Assembly: GCA_041650805.1 (NCBI GenBank)
Contig: JBAZKM010000007.1
Coordinates: 1 to 64,000, forward strand
Direction: 5' to 3'
Source of the DNA: Candidatus Omnitrophota bacterium
GTDB lineage: Bacteria > Omnitrophota > Gorgyraeia > 2-01-FULL-45-10
DNA: 64,000 nucleotides
Positions 1 to 8,491 of the stretch are shown here, piece after piece. How positions within the stretch are numbered: position 1 is the stretch's first letter; every line of letters begins with the position of its first letter. The notes below the pieces were generated by a model. The model saw nothing but the letters and a program-made list of their open reading frames with translations. It did not search any database and was not told where the DNA came from. Position numbers and translations under genes: made by a program.

Positions 1-2
1 AC

Positions 3-323
3 GGTATATGGGCCAGGTACGGCACTGGCACCTGGGCATTACTCAGCTCCGCCACCCCCGAATCTATGGCCTCAGGCGACATTGACGGTAACGGCAAGGA
101 CGATATAGTGATCGACTTCGGGCCTGAGTACGGCATATGGATACTAGGCGATAGCGGCCTATGGACCAGGGTGAGCGATGTGGACCCCGGGTCTATCGTA
201 ACGGGAGACCTGGACGGCGATAACCTCGGCGATATAGTCATCGACTTCGGATCGGAGTACGGTATATGGGCGAAGCATCAGGACGGCACATGGGAGGAGA
301 TACATGGGTTGAGCGCGAAATGA
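3..323 (+). CDS. C-terminal part of a secreted protein with DxDGDG / IDFGxxYGIW repeats (5' end outside window)
   Basis: The reading frame is already open at the left edge, so this is the tail of a longer gene. It encodes about two and a half copies of a ~41-residue repeat in which an Asp-rich loop (DIDGNGKDD, DLDGDNLGD) is followed by IDFG and then YGIW. The loops resemble calcium-binding FG-GAP/VCBS-type repeats of extracellular proteins. The same repeat ends the next gene, which starts 16 bp downstream after a GGGAAGG ribosome site, so the two are probably paralogues in one transcript. The repeats are plain in the sequence. Calcium binding and secretion are inferred from the family. The N-terminal domain is unknown. 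Confidence 0.8.
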   Translation, partial: GIWARYGTGTWALLSSATPESMASGDIDGNGKDDIVIDFGPEYGIWILGDSGLWTRVSDVDPGSIVTGDLDGDNLGDIVIDFGSEYGIWAKHQDGTWEEIHGLSAK

Positions 324-339
324 GGGAAGGGCGAATAAA

Positions 340-3300
340 ATGTGTATAAAAAAATATTGTTATATGACCATAATATTAATGAGCGTCGTGTCAGCCCCTT
401 GCACAGCCGACTTCTCTTATGCAAATACTCCTCCTATCGCGGAGACAATCCAAATAGAGGTGTCTCAGAACCAGCCAAAAGACATAGTGCTTCAGGGAAG
501 CGACCCTGATGGCGATCCTATAGTATATACGATAGTGTCATACCCCGCCTATGGCGCGCTCACCGGCGCACTGCCTGATCTCACATATACGCCTTCTGCC
601 GAATATTATGGCGCTGATTCATTCACCTTTAAAGTAAATGACGGTGCAGCCGATTCAGAGATAGCGACGATATTCATTATCGTGACACCTGACGTTACTT
701 TGGATGTGTACGCCGAAGAGGAGATACGCGATATCTATCCGACCGTCATCGGAGGCAACGAAGTGTACCATTACTCAAGCATATTGTGGCTCATGTATGA
801 TTATTCTAAGGATAGCAACCTTTCAAAGATGTGCTGGCGCGTGCATCTCTCCGACAATGGGTGGGGCATAAAATGGGATACCAATCTTATCGACCAGCGC
901 TCGGTGATATCCACATATAATCTCGAAGGCCTTAACGGCTCCTCTCAGGTTTTCGTCCCACCTGACGGGTTTTATACAACTTACGATAATGTCGATCATA
1001 ACCAGGGTAATAAATTTGTGGTGGATTACTGGGAAGCTACGGATATGGACCATTCGGGAGTGGTGATAAAAGGCACTCAGGCCGCCAACGCATACCAGAG
1101 GGTCATATTCGCCCAGAAACCTGCGATACCGCTATATGTGCGTCTCGATGTGAAGATAGACAGCGCGCGCACATTTCGCTCGATCAATTCCGGATGGGTA
1201 TTGTTGAATAATGATAATAACTTTGAGGTCCGTTTTACCAATGACAGGCGGCTTGATATACGCTGCCGCGATACCCTGAATAAAATAAAACAGCTGGCCC
1301 TCTCGCCTGTCCTTGAGCTTGACCGTTATTATTCCATCGAGGTATATTACGGCAATAACGAATGCGCCTATTGGCTGGACGGTTCAGAAATAGACAGGGC
1401 ATCGCTCACCACAAGAGCGAATATACAGGAAGTTGACTTCGGCTCGGTGAGATCTGATATAGCCGGGGCGGAGGGGCAGATACACGTAGATGCATTACGG
1501 GTAGATGACAGTTACATAGGTAATAATGTCAAAAGGCCATGGCAATATCCATATAAAGCGGTATACACTTTCGATAACAACCTCCGCACCATAGACGATC
1601 TGGCAAAGATGTCCGAACGGCTCGGGGTGACGCTCCTGTGGGGAATACCCGCACCTAATAAAACAAGACCGGGATATGTGGAAAACACCGACGCCACCGG
1701 CTGGGATTGGCAGACAATGCAATATTACGTGGATATGGTCGAATACCTCGATGGGGTGGCGGATCCGGACTATGCAGAAAAGGTGAAGACGCTCGACTGG
1801 ACACATAGCACGCCGGATGACAACTGGGCCAACTTGCGCGCCGCGCGCGGCAGGGTAGAACCCTACAACCAGATATACTTTGAATTCGGCAATGAACCTT
1901 ATTATGCCGGCGGCTGGAGGTGGACGGACGCCGCGACGGGCCAATATGTAACGGATCTGGATGGCTATGGGAATGAGTTTGTCGCCTTCGCGACAAAAGT
2001 GCATGCCATTAACGGCAATATAAAATTAGGGATCCACACCATGTCGGGCGGCAGCAACAATGACTGGTTCGATAAACTGCTGCCGATAGCCCATGACCAT
2101 ATAGGGTTCATCAGCATATTCCATTATTATTTGTTTTATCACGACTCGGTACAGGGGCTTGTCCCCCCTATCGAGCACTGGCTGGGCATCCCGGTAGGCG
2201 AGAATAACACCTGGCGCTACTATCTCGGAAACAACAGAAGAGAATGGGTACAGGCGCCTTTTGGAAAAAGCAATCCTGTAGAGGGGGCGGACCACAGCAT
2301 ATACCTGCCTTATTACGCCCGCTTTAAAATAGACCAACATCTTTCAGACCGCCCTGACCATGCCTCGATCCCGCTCGCCATAACGGAATACGGCTATTTT
2401 GGCAATGCGGGGTACGGTGAGGAAAACTGGATAGGCACCGCCATACACCGCGCAAGCTGGATAGAAAATAATATAAAATCGGGTGTTGCAATAGGGAATT
2501 CCTGGAGCAGTCTGGCAAGCCAGCGGTTTGGCCATGGGATCATCTCGCTCCATAACAACCCCGAAGGAGGGATAGAAATAACGCCTTCTTATTATCTTTT
2601 CAGGATGATGGCAGATCACCTGGGAACCAGATTACTAAAGTCCGATATGTTGAGCACCATAACACCGTACTGGTGGCAGAGGGACCCCGCAAAAGACCAG
2701 CCGGGACAGGGCTTTGATATCCCTTACGTTACTTCCTGGGCGTCTATAGATGCGGAAAAAAAGAAGATATACATTACCTTTATCAATAGGAGCCAGGTCT
2801 ACCCCGCTAATATATCGGTCAAATTACACGGAATTGTGCCGTCTGACACAGTAAAAGTTTTTATGCTGAATGGGAACAGCATCGGCGATGATAATGAGAT
2901 TACGAACGAGGGCAGCAGATACACATGGTGGCTGCCTGCCTCAGACAGTAATGACAATCCAAATAACATAGTAACGAAAGAGTATTCCGCTTCAATCACC
3001 GGCAATTCATTCAGTTATACTATCCCTAAATTATCTGTCACTATCTTTGAAATTACAAAATCCGGCGTTGAAACAAACAATGGCCCTATATTTACATTGC
3101 GTGCCGACGGAGATGGTATAAGGGACACCGTCATCAACTTCGGTCCCTCATACGGGGTATGGGCAAGGTATGGCAACGGCTCATGGGAACGCCTGCATGA
3201 GCTCTCCCCCGATTCAATGGCCTCGGGGGATATTGACGGTGACACCATAGACGATATAGCCATGGACTTCGGCCCCTCTTACGGGATATGGGTGAGGTAC

Positions 3301-3729
3301 GGCAACGGCTCATGGGGTCAGCTGCATAACTTGAGCTGCGAACATATGGCTATATGCGACCTCGATGGGGATAACCTCGGGGAGACAGCGATCGACTTCG
3401 GGCCGGATTACGGCATATGGGCCAGGCACTATGACGGGACATGGGACCTGGTGAGCGATGTAAGCCCGGAATCTATTGCCACGGGAGACATTGACGGTAA
3501 CGGCAAGGATGATATGGTGATCGACTTCGGCGCCTCTTACGGCATATGGGCCAGGCACGATGACGGCACATGGGACCTGGTGAGCGATGTAAGCCCCGAC
3601 TTGATGGCCGCCGGGGACCTTGACGGAGACGGCAAAGACGACCTGGTCATCGACTTCGGCACACAACACGGTATATGGGTCAGATACGGCAACGGCAACT
3701 GGGAGAAGATACACGATCTGAGCACGTAG
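340..3729 (+). CDS. Secreted multidomain glycoside hydrolase-like protein with C-terminal DxDGDG repeats
   Basis: 1129 residues. A signal peptide occupies about residues 1-28. Residues ~30-115 form a cadherin/Ig-like domain of the Big_9 type (SDPDGDP, ADSFTFKVNDG). Residues ~245-395 look like a LamG-type carbohydrate-binding sandwich. Residues ~400-860 look like a clan-A (TIM-barrel) glycosidase: E519 in FEFGNEP would be the acid/base and E683 in ITEYG the nucleophile. Five ~41-aa repeats (about 914-1129) of the kind found in the preceding gene close the protein. It probably acts outside the cell on a polysaccharide. The GH family cannot be fixed by eye; arabinofuranosidase-like or endoglucanase-like clan-A families are candidates. 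Start is ATG at 340 with GGGAAGG upstream. Confidence 0.75.
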   Translation: MCIKKYCYMTIILMSVVSAPCTADFSYANTPPIAETIQIEVSQNQPKDIVLQGSDPDGDPIVYTIVSYPAYGALTGALPDLTYTPSAEYYGADSFTFKVNDGAADSEIATIFIIVTPDVTLDVYAEEEIRDIYPTVIGGNEVYHYSSILWLMYDYSKDSNLSKMCWRVHLSDNGWGIKWDTNLIDQRSVISTYNLEGLNGSSQVFVPPDGFYTTYDNVDHNQGNKFVVDYWEATDMDHSGVVIKGTQAANAYQRVIFAQKPAIPLYVRLDVKIDSARTFRSINSGWVLLNNDNNFEVRFTNDRRLDIRCRDTLNKIKQLALSPVLELDRYYSIEVYYGNNECAYWLDGSEIDRASLTTRANIQEVDFGSVRSDIAGAEGQIHVDALRVDDSYIGNNVKRPWQYPYKAVYTFDNNLRTIDDLAKMSERLGVTLLWGIPAPNKTRPGYVENTDATGWDWQTMQYYVDMVEYLDGVADPDYAEKVKTLDWTHSTPDDNWANLRAARGRVEPYNQIYFEFGNEPYYAGGWRWTDAATGQYVTDLDGYGNEFVAFATKVHAINGNIKLGIHTMSGGSNNDWFDKLLPIAHDHIGFISIFHYYLFYHDSVQGLVPPIEHWLGIPVGENNTWRYYLGNNRREWVQAPFGKSNPVEGADHSIYLPYYARFKIDQHLSDRPDHASIPLAITEYGYFGNAGYGEENWIGTAIHRASWIENNIKSGVAIGNSWSSLASQRFGHGIISLHNNPEGGIEITPSYYLFRMMADHLGTRLLKSDMLSTITPYWWQRDPAKDQPGQGFDIPYVTSWASIDAEKKKIYITFINRSQVYPANISVKLHGIVPSDTVKVFMLNGNSIGDDNEITNEGSRYTWWLPASDSNDNPNNIVTKEYSASITGNSFSYTIPKLSVTIFEITKSGVETNNGPIFTLRADGDGIRDTVINFGPSYGVWARYGNGSWERLHELSPDSMASGDIDGDTIDDIAMDFGPSYGIWVRYGNGSWGQLHNLSCEHMAICDLDGDNLGETAIDFGPDYGIWARHYDGTWDLVSDVSPESIATGDIDGNGKDDMVIDFGASYGIWARHDDGTWDLVSDVSPDLMAAGDLDGDGKDDLVIDFGTQHGIWVRYGNGNWEKIHDLST

Positions 3730-3750
3730 GACCCGGCCACAGGACGGTAT

Positions 3751-4758
3751 CTATGCGGGATTCCTGATATCGTATTCGTCCTGTATCTCACCCACTATCT
3801 CTTCCAGCACATCTTCCAGCGTTATGAGACCCGCGACCTTCCCTTGAGGATCGGTCACGAGAGCTATGTGGGTGTGCCCTTTCTGAAATTCCTTCAGCAG
3901 CTCCGTCACCTTCTTTGTGTCCGGCACAAAGGTAACGGGATATACGATATCCTGCAGGACGACCAGCTCTTTATTCGCGGAAAGGCTTAAGAGATCTTTC
4001 ATATTTATAATGCCTATGATATTCTCGGGCTTATCTCTGTATACGGGTATGCGCGAGTAACCCGATTCCAACACATCATCAACGATGTCGTCGAACTTGG
4101 AATTTACGTCAATAGAGACCATCTCTTTCTTCGGCGTCATCACGCTGCGTACAACGGTCTCGCCGAAGTCGAATACCTTGGAAAGCATCCTGTATTTGTC
4201 CCTGTGAGGCGCATTATCTTCCTCCCCCAGCTTGATCAGCGCCCTTATATCCTCATCCGTAACCAGCGCCTGTTTTCCCGCCGCAGGACCGCTCATCAAA
4301 TTTACTATCGCGTTCGTTATGACAGCGAGGACCTTCACCATGGGTGATAATATAAGTATGAAGACCTTTATGGGCCTGACCAGTAAAAGCGAAAGTTTTT
4401 CGGAATGTCTGGCCGCGAGCGTCTTTGCGGCCACTTCCGCTACTATGATAAGGAACGTGGCTACTATGGTAGCGAGGACCACCCCGTTCTTTTCGTCCGA
4501 CACAACGGCGATCATCAATACCGTAATTATAGAGGCGAGCAGAGTATCGACGATATTGTTCGCTACAAGGATAGTCCCAAAAAATCTTTCGGGTGTCTCC
4601 AGTATCTTCAGTATGGTCTTGGCTGCCTTTGAGCCCGTAGAAGCAAGCCGGCGCAGCCTGAGACGGCTCACCGCTATGATGGAGGTCTCCGAGGCGGCCG
4701 TCAATGCCGCCAGCATAAGCAATATAATGATCGTGACAAGCCAGAATATCGTTTTCAT
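3751..4758 (-). CDS. CNNM/CorC-type membrane protein (DUF21 + CBS pair), short form
   Basis: 335 residues. The N-terminal ~165 residues hold the hydrophobic DUF21 domain with small-residue-rich helices (ALTAASETS near the start). Two CBS motifs follow at ~190-330, including ITLEDVLEEIVGEIQDE, which is the usual end of the CBS pair. The protein stops right after it, without the C-terminal CorC_HlyC domain carried by most ~420-aa members. The family is linked to Mg2+ (and sometimes Co2+) export or homeostasis. It is the last gene of a ten-gene collinear run and begins 3 nt after the DUF502 stop with no clear ribosome site, so it is probably translationally coupled. Confidence 0.85.
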   Translation of the reverse strand: MKTIFWLVTIIILLMLAALTAASETSIIAVSRLRLRRLASTGSKAAKTILKILETPERFFGTILVANNIVDTLLASIITVLMIAVVSDEKNGVVLATIVATFLIIVAEVAAKTLAARHSEKLSLLLVRPIKVFILILSPMVKVLAVITNAIVNLMSGPAAGKQALVTDEDIRALIKLGEEDNAPHRDKYRMLSKVFDFGETVVRSVMTPKKEMVSIDVNSKFDDIVDDVLESGYSRIPVYRDKPENIIGIINMKDLLSLSANKELVVLQDIVYPVTFVPDTKKVTELLKEFQKGHTHIALVTDPQGKVAGLITLEDVLEEIVGEIQDEYDIRNPA

Positions 4759-4761
4759 ATA

Positions 4762-5352
4762 TTAGGGGTTGATTATCCCTCCCGACACTATGAGTTTGAT
4801 CCCTTCCTCGACAGATATGTCCAGGAACTTCACGTCTTCCCTGGGCACAAATATCAGAAAGCCTGTGAACGGGCTTGGGCTAGTCGCGATGAAGACACTT
4901 ACCAGGTCCTTCCCGGTCTTTTCTTTGGCATTCCTGAAGCCGTCATTGGTCACAAAGGCGACGGACCATATCCCTTTTGACGGGTATTCCACCAGGACGA
5001 CCTTCTTGAAGGCCGGTTTATCTTTCGAAATGAAAGAGTTAACTATCTGCTTGGTCGCCGGGTAGACCTGGCGGATGAGAGGAAGCCGCATCAATCTCCC
5101 CTCGATCGCCCGGAATATCTTCTTACCAAAGAAATTTGTCGCGATAAACCCTATGACCAGGACCGTCAATATGCCCAGTATGAAACCGAGGCCCGGGACG
5201 ACGAAACCGAGATACTTCTTAAGGTAGAAATTTATCACCTTGCCCCATATGCCGTCTATGAACCTGAATATTATGAAAAGGAAGTAGAAGGTGAAGAAGA
5301 CCGGGAGCGTTATCAATACACCTGTGACAAAATATCGCCTTACTTTAGACAT
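4762..5352 (-). CDS. DUF502 family membrane protein
   Basis: 196 residues with two strong N-terminal membrane segments (about 8-30 and 50-75), followed by a soluble beta-rich domain containing RLPLIRQVYPATKQ and a late TSPSPFTGF segment. This is the usual architecture of DUF502 proteins, which are widespread, membrane-bound and of unknown function. A good ribosome site (AAAGGAGA) precedes the ATG. The gene sits between an Nramp-type transporter and a CNNM protein, so a role in envelope or ion homeostasis is possible, but that is context only. Confidence 0.85.
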   Translation of the reverse strand: MSKVRRYFVTGVLITLPVFFTFYFLFIIFRFIDGIWGKVINFYLKKYLGFVVPGLGFILGILTVLVIGFIATNFFGKKIFRAIEGRLMRLPLIRQVYPATKQIVNSFISKDKPAFKKVVLVEYPSKGIWSVAFVTNDGFRNAKEKTGKDLVSVFIATSPSPFTGFLIFVPREDVKFLDISVEEGIKLIVSGGIINP

Positions 5353-5379
5353 ATATCTCCTTTAATGATATGACGGCCC

Positions 5380-6639
5380 TTACCTTTTCGGTAAAAAAGC
5401 GGTGACGGCTAAAGCGATAGTCAATCCTGCCACGATCATACAAGTGGCCCAGGAGACGACATTGAAAAATACGGAATTCCTGTATTCCCCCATGAGATGT
5501 TTGTCATTTATCAGGATGATCATAAATACCAGGACAAAAGGCAGAAAAACGGAGTTGGCTGCCTGCGAAACGAGCATCACCATCACCAGGTTCACTCCCG
5601 GCATCATTATGACCCCGGCGCCTATTATTATAAGCGCCGTAAATAAGAAATAGAATTGCGGCGCCTCTTTCAACCGTTTATCGACGCCCGTTTCCCAGCC
5701 GAGCCCCTCGCAGACGGAGTAGGCGGTAGCGAGCGGCAGGATCATGGCGGAGAAGAGGGACGCGTTCAGAAGCCCGAAAGCAAAGAGAGAGGCGCAATGG
5801 TCGCCGGCCAGCGGCCGGAGCGCAAGGGCCGCGTCTTTCGCGTTCTCTATCCTTATGCCGCTCTTGAAGAGCGTCGCGGCGCAGGAGATGATTATGAATA
5901 CCGCGACTATGCTGACGACTATCCCTCCTATTATGACGTCCAGGCGCGCGTACTTATAATCCTTTACCGGTATTCCCTTCTCCACAACGGCCGACTGCTG
6001 GTAGAACTGCATCCATGGCGCTATCGTGGTCCCTATGACCCCCATGAGCATGAATATGTAATCCTGGCGCCAGCTGAACATAGGATGGGACGCCTCCTTA
6101 AGGACCGCTCCCCAGTCAGGATGGCCCATAAAGCCCGTGATGATGTACGAAAAATAGAAGACGCATGCCGCCAGGAATATCTTCTCTACTGACTTATATG
6201 TGCCCTTGACCACTATCCACCATACCAGCACCGCCGCTATCGGCAATGACACGTAACGGGGTATGCCGAATATCTCGCAACTGGCCGCTATGCCGGAGAA
6301 TTCGGATACGGTATTGGTCAGGTTCGAGATTATGAATGCCAGCATCGCGTAAAAGGTCACTTTCACTCCGAACTTTTCGCGTATCAGGTCCGCCAGCCCC
6401 TTGCCTGTCACCACACCCATCCTGGAGCACATCTCCTGAATAACGATGAGGGCAACGGCCATCGGCAAGAACACCCATAACATCGAATACCCGAAATGGG
6501 CCCCGGCCACGGAATACGTCGTGATGCCGCCGGCGTCGTTATCGACATTTGCCGTTATGATGCCGGGCCCCATGATGCTCAGAAATATAAGAAAACTCTT
6601 CCAGGGAGCCGGTTTCCGGATCCCTTCCTGATCGTTCAT
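5380..6639 (-). CDS. Nramp-family transporter, probably Mg2+-type (NRMT-like)
   Basis: 419 residues and about 11 membrane segments, as in Nramp/MntH carriers. The metal site is altered. In TM1 the usual DPGN is replaced by a DNDAGG stretch (D33 onward). In TM6 the usual M-P-H is replaced by A207-P208-W209, so the methionine that selects transition metals is missing. Loss of that methionine is a known feature of Nramp-related magnesium transporters. Its start overlaps by 4 bp the stop of a gene for an MgtE-type Mg sensor domain, which also points to Mg2+. I infer Mg2+ uptake rather than Mn2+/Fe2+ uptake; no assay evidence is available here. Confidence 0.8.
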   Translation of the reverse strand: MNDQEGIRKPAPWKSFLIFLSIMGPGIITANVDNDAGGITTYSVAGAHFGYSMLWVFLPMAVALIVIQEMCSRMGVVTGKGLADLIREKFGVKVTFYAMLAFIISNLTNTVSEFSGIAASCEIFGIPRYVSLPIAAVLVWWIVVKGTYKSVEKIFLAACVFYFSYIITGFMGHPDWGAVLKEASHPMFSWRQDYIFMLMGVIGTTIAPWMQFYQQSAVVEKGIPVKDYKYARLDVIIGGIVVSIVAVFIIISCAATLFKSGIRIENAKDAALALRPLAGDHCASLFAFGLLNASLFSAMILPLATAYSVCEGLGWETGVDKRLKEAPQFYFLFTALIIIGAGVIMMPGVNLVMVMLVSQAANSVFLPFVLVFMIILINDKHLMGEYRNSVFFNVVSWATCMIVAGLTIALAVTAFLPKR

Positions 6640-7976
6640 ATCCCCTTCGCCGCCCTCGGCCTCTTTCTCCAGGCGATCGATATGACCTGGCTCAGTATAT
6701 CATCCATGGTGATTATGCCGTGCAATACCCCTTTCTCATCCACGACGGGGATCGCGGAGACCTTATACTTGTCCATCAGGTAAGCCACCTCTTTTACGCT
6801 GTCTTTCAGATGGACGTATATCGTCTTCTGGAAGACCGTCTTTATGACAATATCTTTGGGCTCGGCAAAAAGAAGCCGTCTTACCGTGGTCGCCCCCTTA
6901 AGGTGGTTCTTTTCGTCGACTACATAGATATACGGCACGGTATCGAACTCCCGCGTCTCGTTCTTTATATATGTTATCGCGGATTCTACGGACGTACTTT
7001 CGGACATCGATACGAAATCTGTCGTCATCAGCCCTCCTGCCGAATCGCTCGAATACCCAAGGAGGGTCGACAATTTCTTCGCTTTCGCCGACTCCATAAG
7101 CGTGAGTATATTCTCGACCATATTGCGGGGCAGGTTCTCAAGGAGATCAGTAGCCTCATCCGGAGACATGTTGGTTATGATCTGTGCCGCCTCTTTCTTA
7201 TCCAGCTCTTTCAATATCATGTTCTGCTCTTCGAACTCTATATTTTCGAAGATCCTGGCCTTCGTTATAGCATCCAGGGCCTTGAAAAAGACCATCCGTC
7301 TGGCAGAATTGAGGTCGAACATTATCTCGCTCAGGTCAGCCGCCGGTATCGACAGGAGCTGTTTCTGCGAAACCGCCAGCTTCATTGTCATACTCGCGGG
7401 GTTTACGGACACCGGCTGGATATATTTCCACGAAACGAGCTCCTCGTTCTTAAGATACGCCTCTTTCTTAAAAATATTTTTTACCAGGAGATCGACGCAC
7501 CTTTCCCAGCCCATCCGCCGCACCAGGCCCCTCAAACCTATATTTACGTGGGCCAGCATGAGGTCCCGGTCGACCCTGAGGAGGTGTACGTCGTTCACGC
7601 GTATGACCTTGTGATTGTACGTATCGACCACCTGCTGGTCGAGGACATCCCTGCGCAGGAGGAACTCATACTCTCCCGGTTCCGGAGAGAAGACGATCTC
7701 TTCCTTCCTGGCATCTAACCTTAAGTCGTCCTCTATATCGGCCACCCTCGACCACGGTACGCTCGCGTAGGAAGACCTCAAAGAGCCCCTCTTCACTATG
7801 ATCTCGTCCAGCCGAGGGTATATCTCGCCCGACCTGACGGAGACGTCCCAAAACCGGCCGAGATGCGTCCCGTCGCCGCACAGGACATCCTTACCCAGGA
7901 TACCGGAGAAATTAATGAACATCGCCTGTGCCTTGGCCCTTATGGACTCTATACCGTTTACAGATAGATGTGCCAT
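6636..7976 (-). CDS. Soluble MgtE-like sensor: PRC-barrel-like domain + MgtE_N + CBS pair, no channel
   Basis: 446 residues without a membrane segment. The N-terminal part (~15-200) looks like two PRC-barrel-like beta modules (GILGKDVLCGDG, LGRFWDVSV). Residues ~210-315 form the MgtE_N superhelix (MSPDEATDLLENLP, LLGYSSDSAGGLMT). Residues ~315-440 are a CBS pair. In MgtE channels these cytosolic domains bind Mg2+ and gate the pore, but the pore is absent here. The 4-bp ATGA overlap with the downstream Nramp-type gene suggests the two proteins work as a regulated transporter pair. Ribosome site AAGAGGA lies before the ATG. Confidence 0.85.
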   Translation of the reverse strand: MAHLSVNGIESIRAKAQAMFINFSGILGKDVLCGDGTHLGRFWDVSVRSGEIYPRLDEIIVKRGSLRSSYASVPWSRVADIEDDLRLDARKEEIVFSPEPGEYEFLLRRDVLDQQVVDTYNHKVIRVNDVHLLRVDRDLMLAHVNIGLRGLVRRMGWERCVDLLVKNIFKKEAYLKNEELVSWKYIQPVSVNPASMTMKLAVSQKQLLSIPAADLSEIMFDLNSARRMVFFKALDAITKARIFENIEFEEQNMILKELDKKEAAQIITNMSPDEATDLLENLPRNMVENILTLMESAKAKKLSTLLGYSSDSAGGLMTTDFVSMSESTSVESAITYIKNETREFDTVPYIYVVDEKNHLKGATTVRRLLFAEPKDIVIKTVFQKTIYVHLKDSVKEVAYLMDKYKVSAIPVVDEKGVLHGIITMDDILSQVISIAWRKRPRAAKGI

Positions 7977-7987
7977 GGTCCTCTTGC

Positions 7988-8491
7988 TTATACCCTTTTC
8001 CTGAATACGAATGCCGTCAAAAGGACGAGCGAGAACAATATGAAGGAGAGCGCGGACCTCTTTTTATTCAGATGTTCTTTTATTATCTCCCCTTTTTCGA
8101 TGACCTTGACGGCCTTGGCGTGGATATCCATCTCACCGTTATGGGCAGGGCAGGCGCGGTTGAATACGCCATCCACCTCCAGGATGTCTCCCTTGCGTTT
8201 ATAGCCGCCGATAAATCTGACCGGCTCGATATCGGCCGTCCTGGCCCATACCCCTACGGCATTGCGCCCGTCGTTCAGGTTCACCCACGAATATTCCCCG
8301 CGGTTCAGGATCGCAGTCACGACTTCGCCCTTGTATTGGACCGGTTTACCGTCAAGTTCTTTCGCCTTCTCTATCAGATCGCTGCTCGTGACCGTCCCGG
8401 CGTAGCAATCCGTAAACTGTAAGCTACAGGATATAAGCGCAAGAACAAATACCCTATACCCTATACCCGATGCCCTATACCCTTTATTCAT
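7988..8491 (-). CDS. Membrane-anchored OB-fold-like secreted protein
   Basis: 167 residues. An N-terminal hydrophobic segment acts as signal peptide or anchor, residues ~40-130 form an OB-fold-like beta barrel (GKPVQYKGEVVTAIL, GDILEVDGVFNRACP), and a C-terminal membrane helix (~145-163) ends in FRKRV. The start codon overlaps the trkH stop (ATGA). Codons 4-15 are made from a heptamer DNA repeat (see 8452-8482), so the signal peptide reads GYR..GIGYR and may have been remodelled by repeat insertion. Function is unknown. Similar bND/OB-like domains occur in envelope proteins of many uncultured bacteria. Confidence 0.7.
   Translation of the reverse strand: MNKGYRASGIGYRVFVLALISCSLQFTDCYAGTVTSSDLIEKAKELDGKPVQYKGEVVTAILNRGEYSWVNLNDGRNAVGVWARTADIEPVRFIGGYKRKGDILEVDGVFNRACPAHNGEMDIHAKAVKVIEKGEIIKEHLNKKRSALSFILFSLVLLTAFVFRKRV
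8452..8482. repeat. Heptamer tandem repeat (CCCTATA)n inside a coding start
   Basis: Four consecutive 7-nt units, CCCTATA, CCCTATA, CCCGATG, CCCTATA, plus a trailing CCC, read directly on the + strand. They overlap codons 4-15 of the OB-fold gene. Two other loci in this window (25592-25637 and 27527-27594) also show 7-nt periodicity with a different unit. Confidence 0.85.

Noticed and set aside
6720..7718. 332-aa + strand open frame opposite the MgtE-like gene
   Set aside because: It is antisense to a gene with clear domains, has Tyr/Arg/His-rich shadow composition, and no family match. The same applies to 14705-15553, 19937-20803 and 20882-21520.
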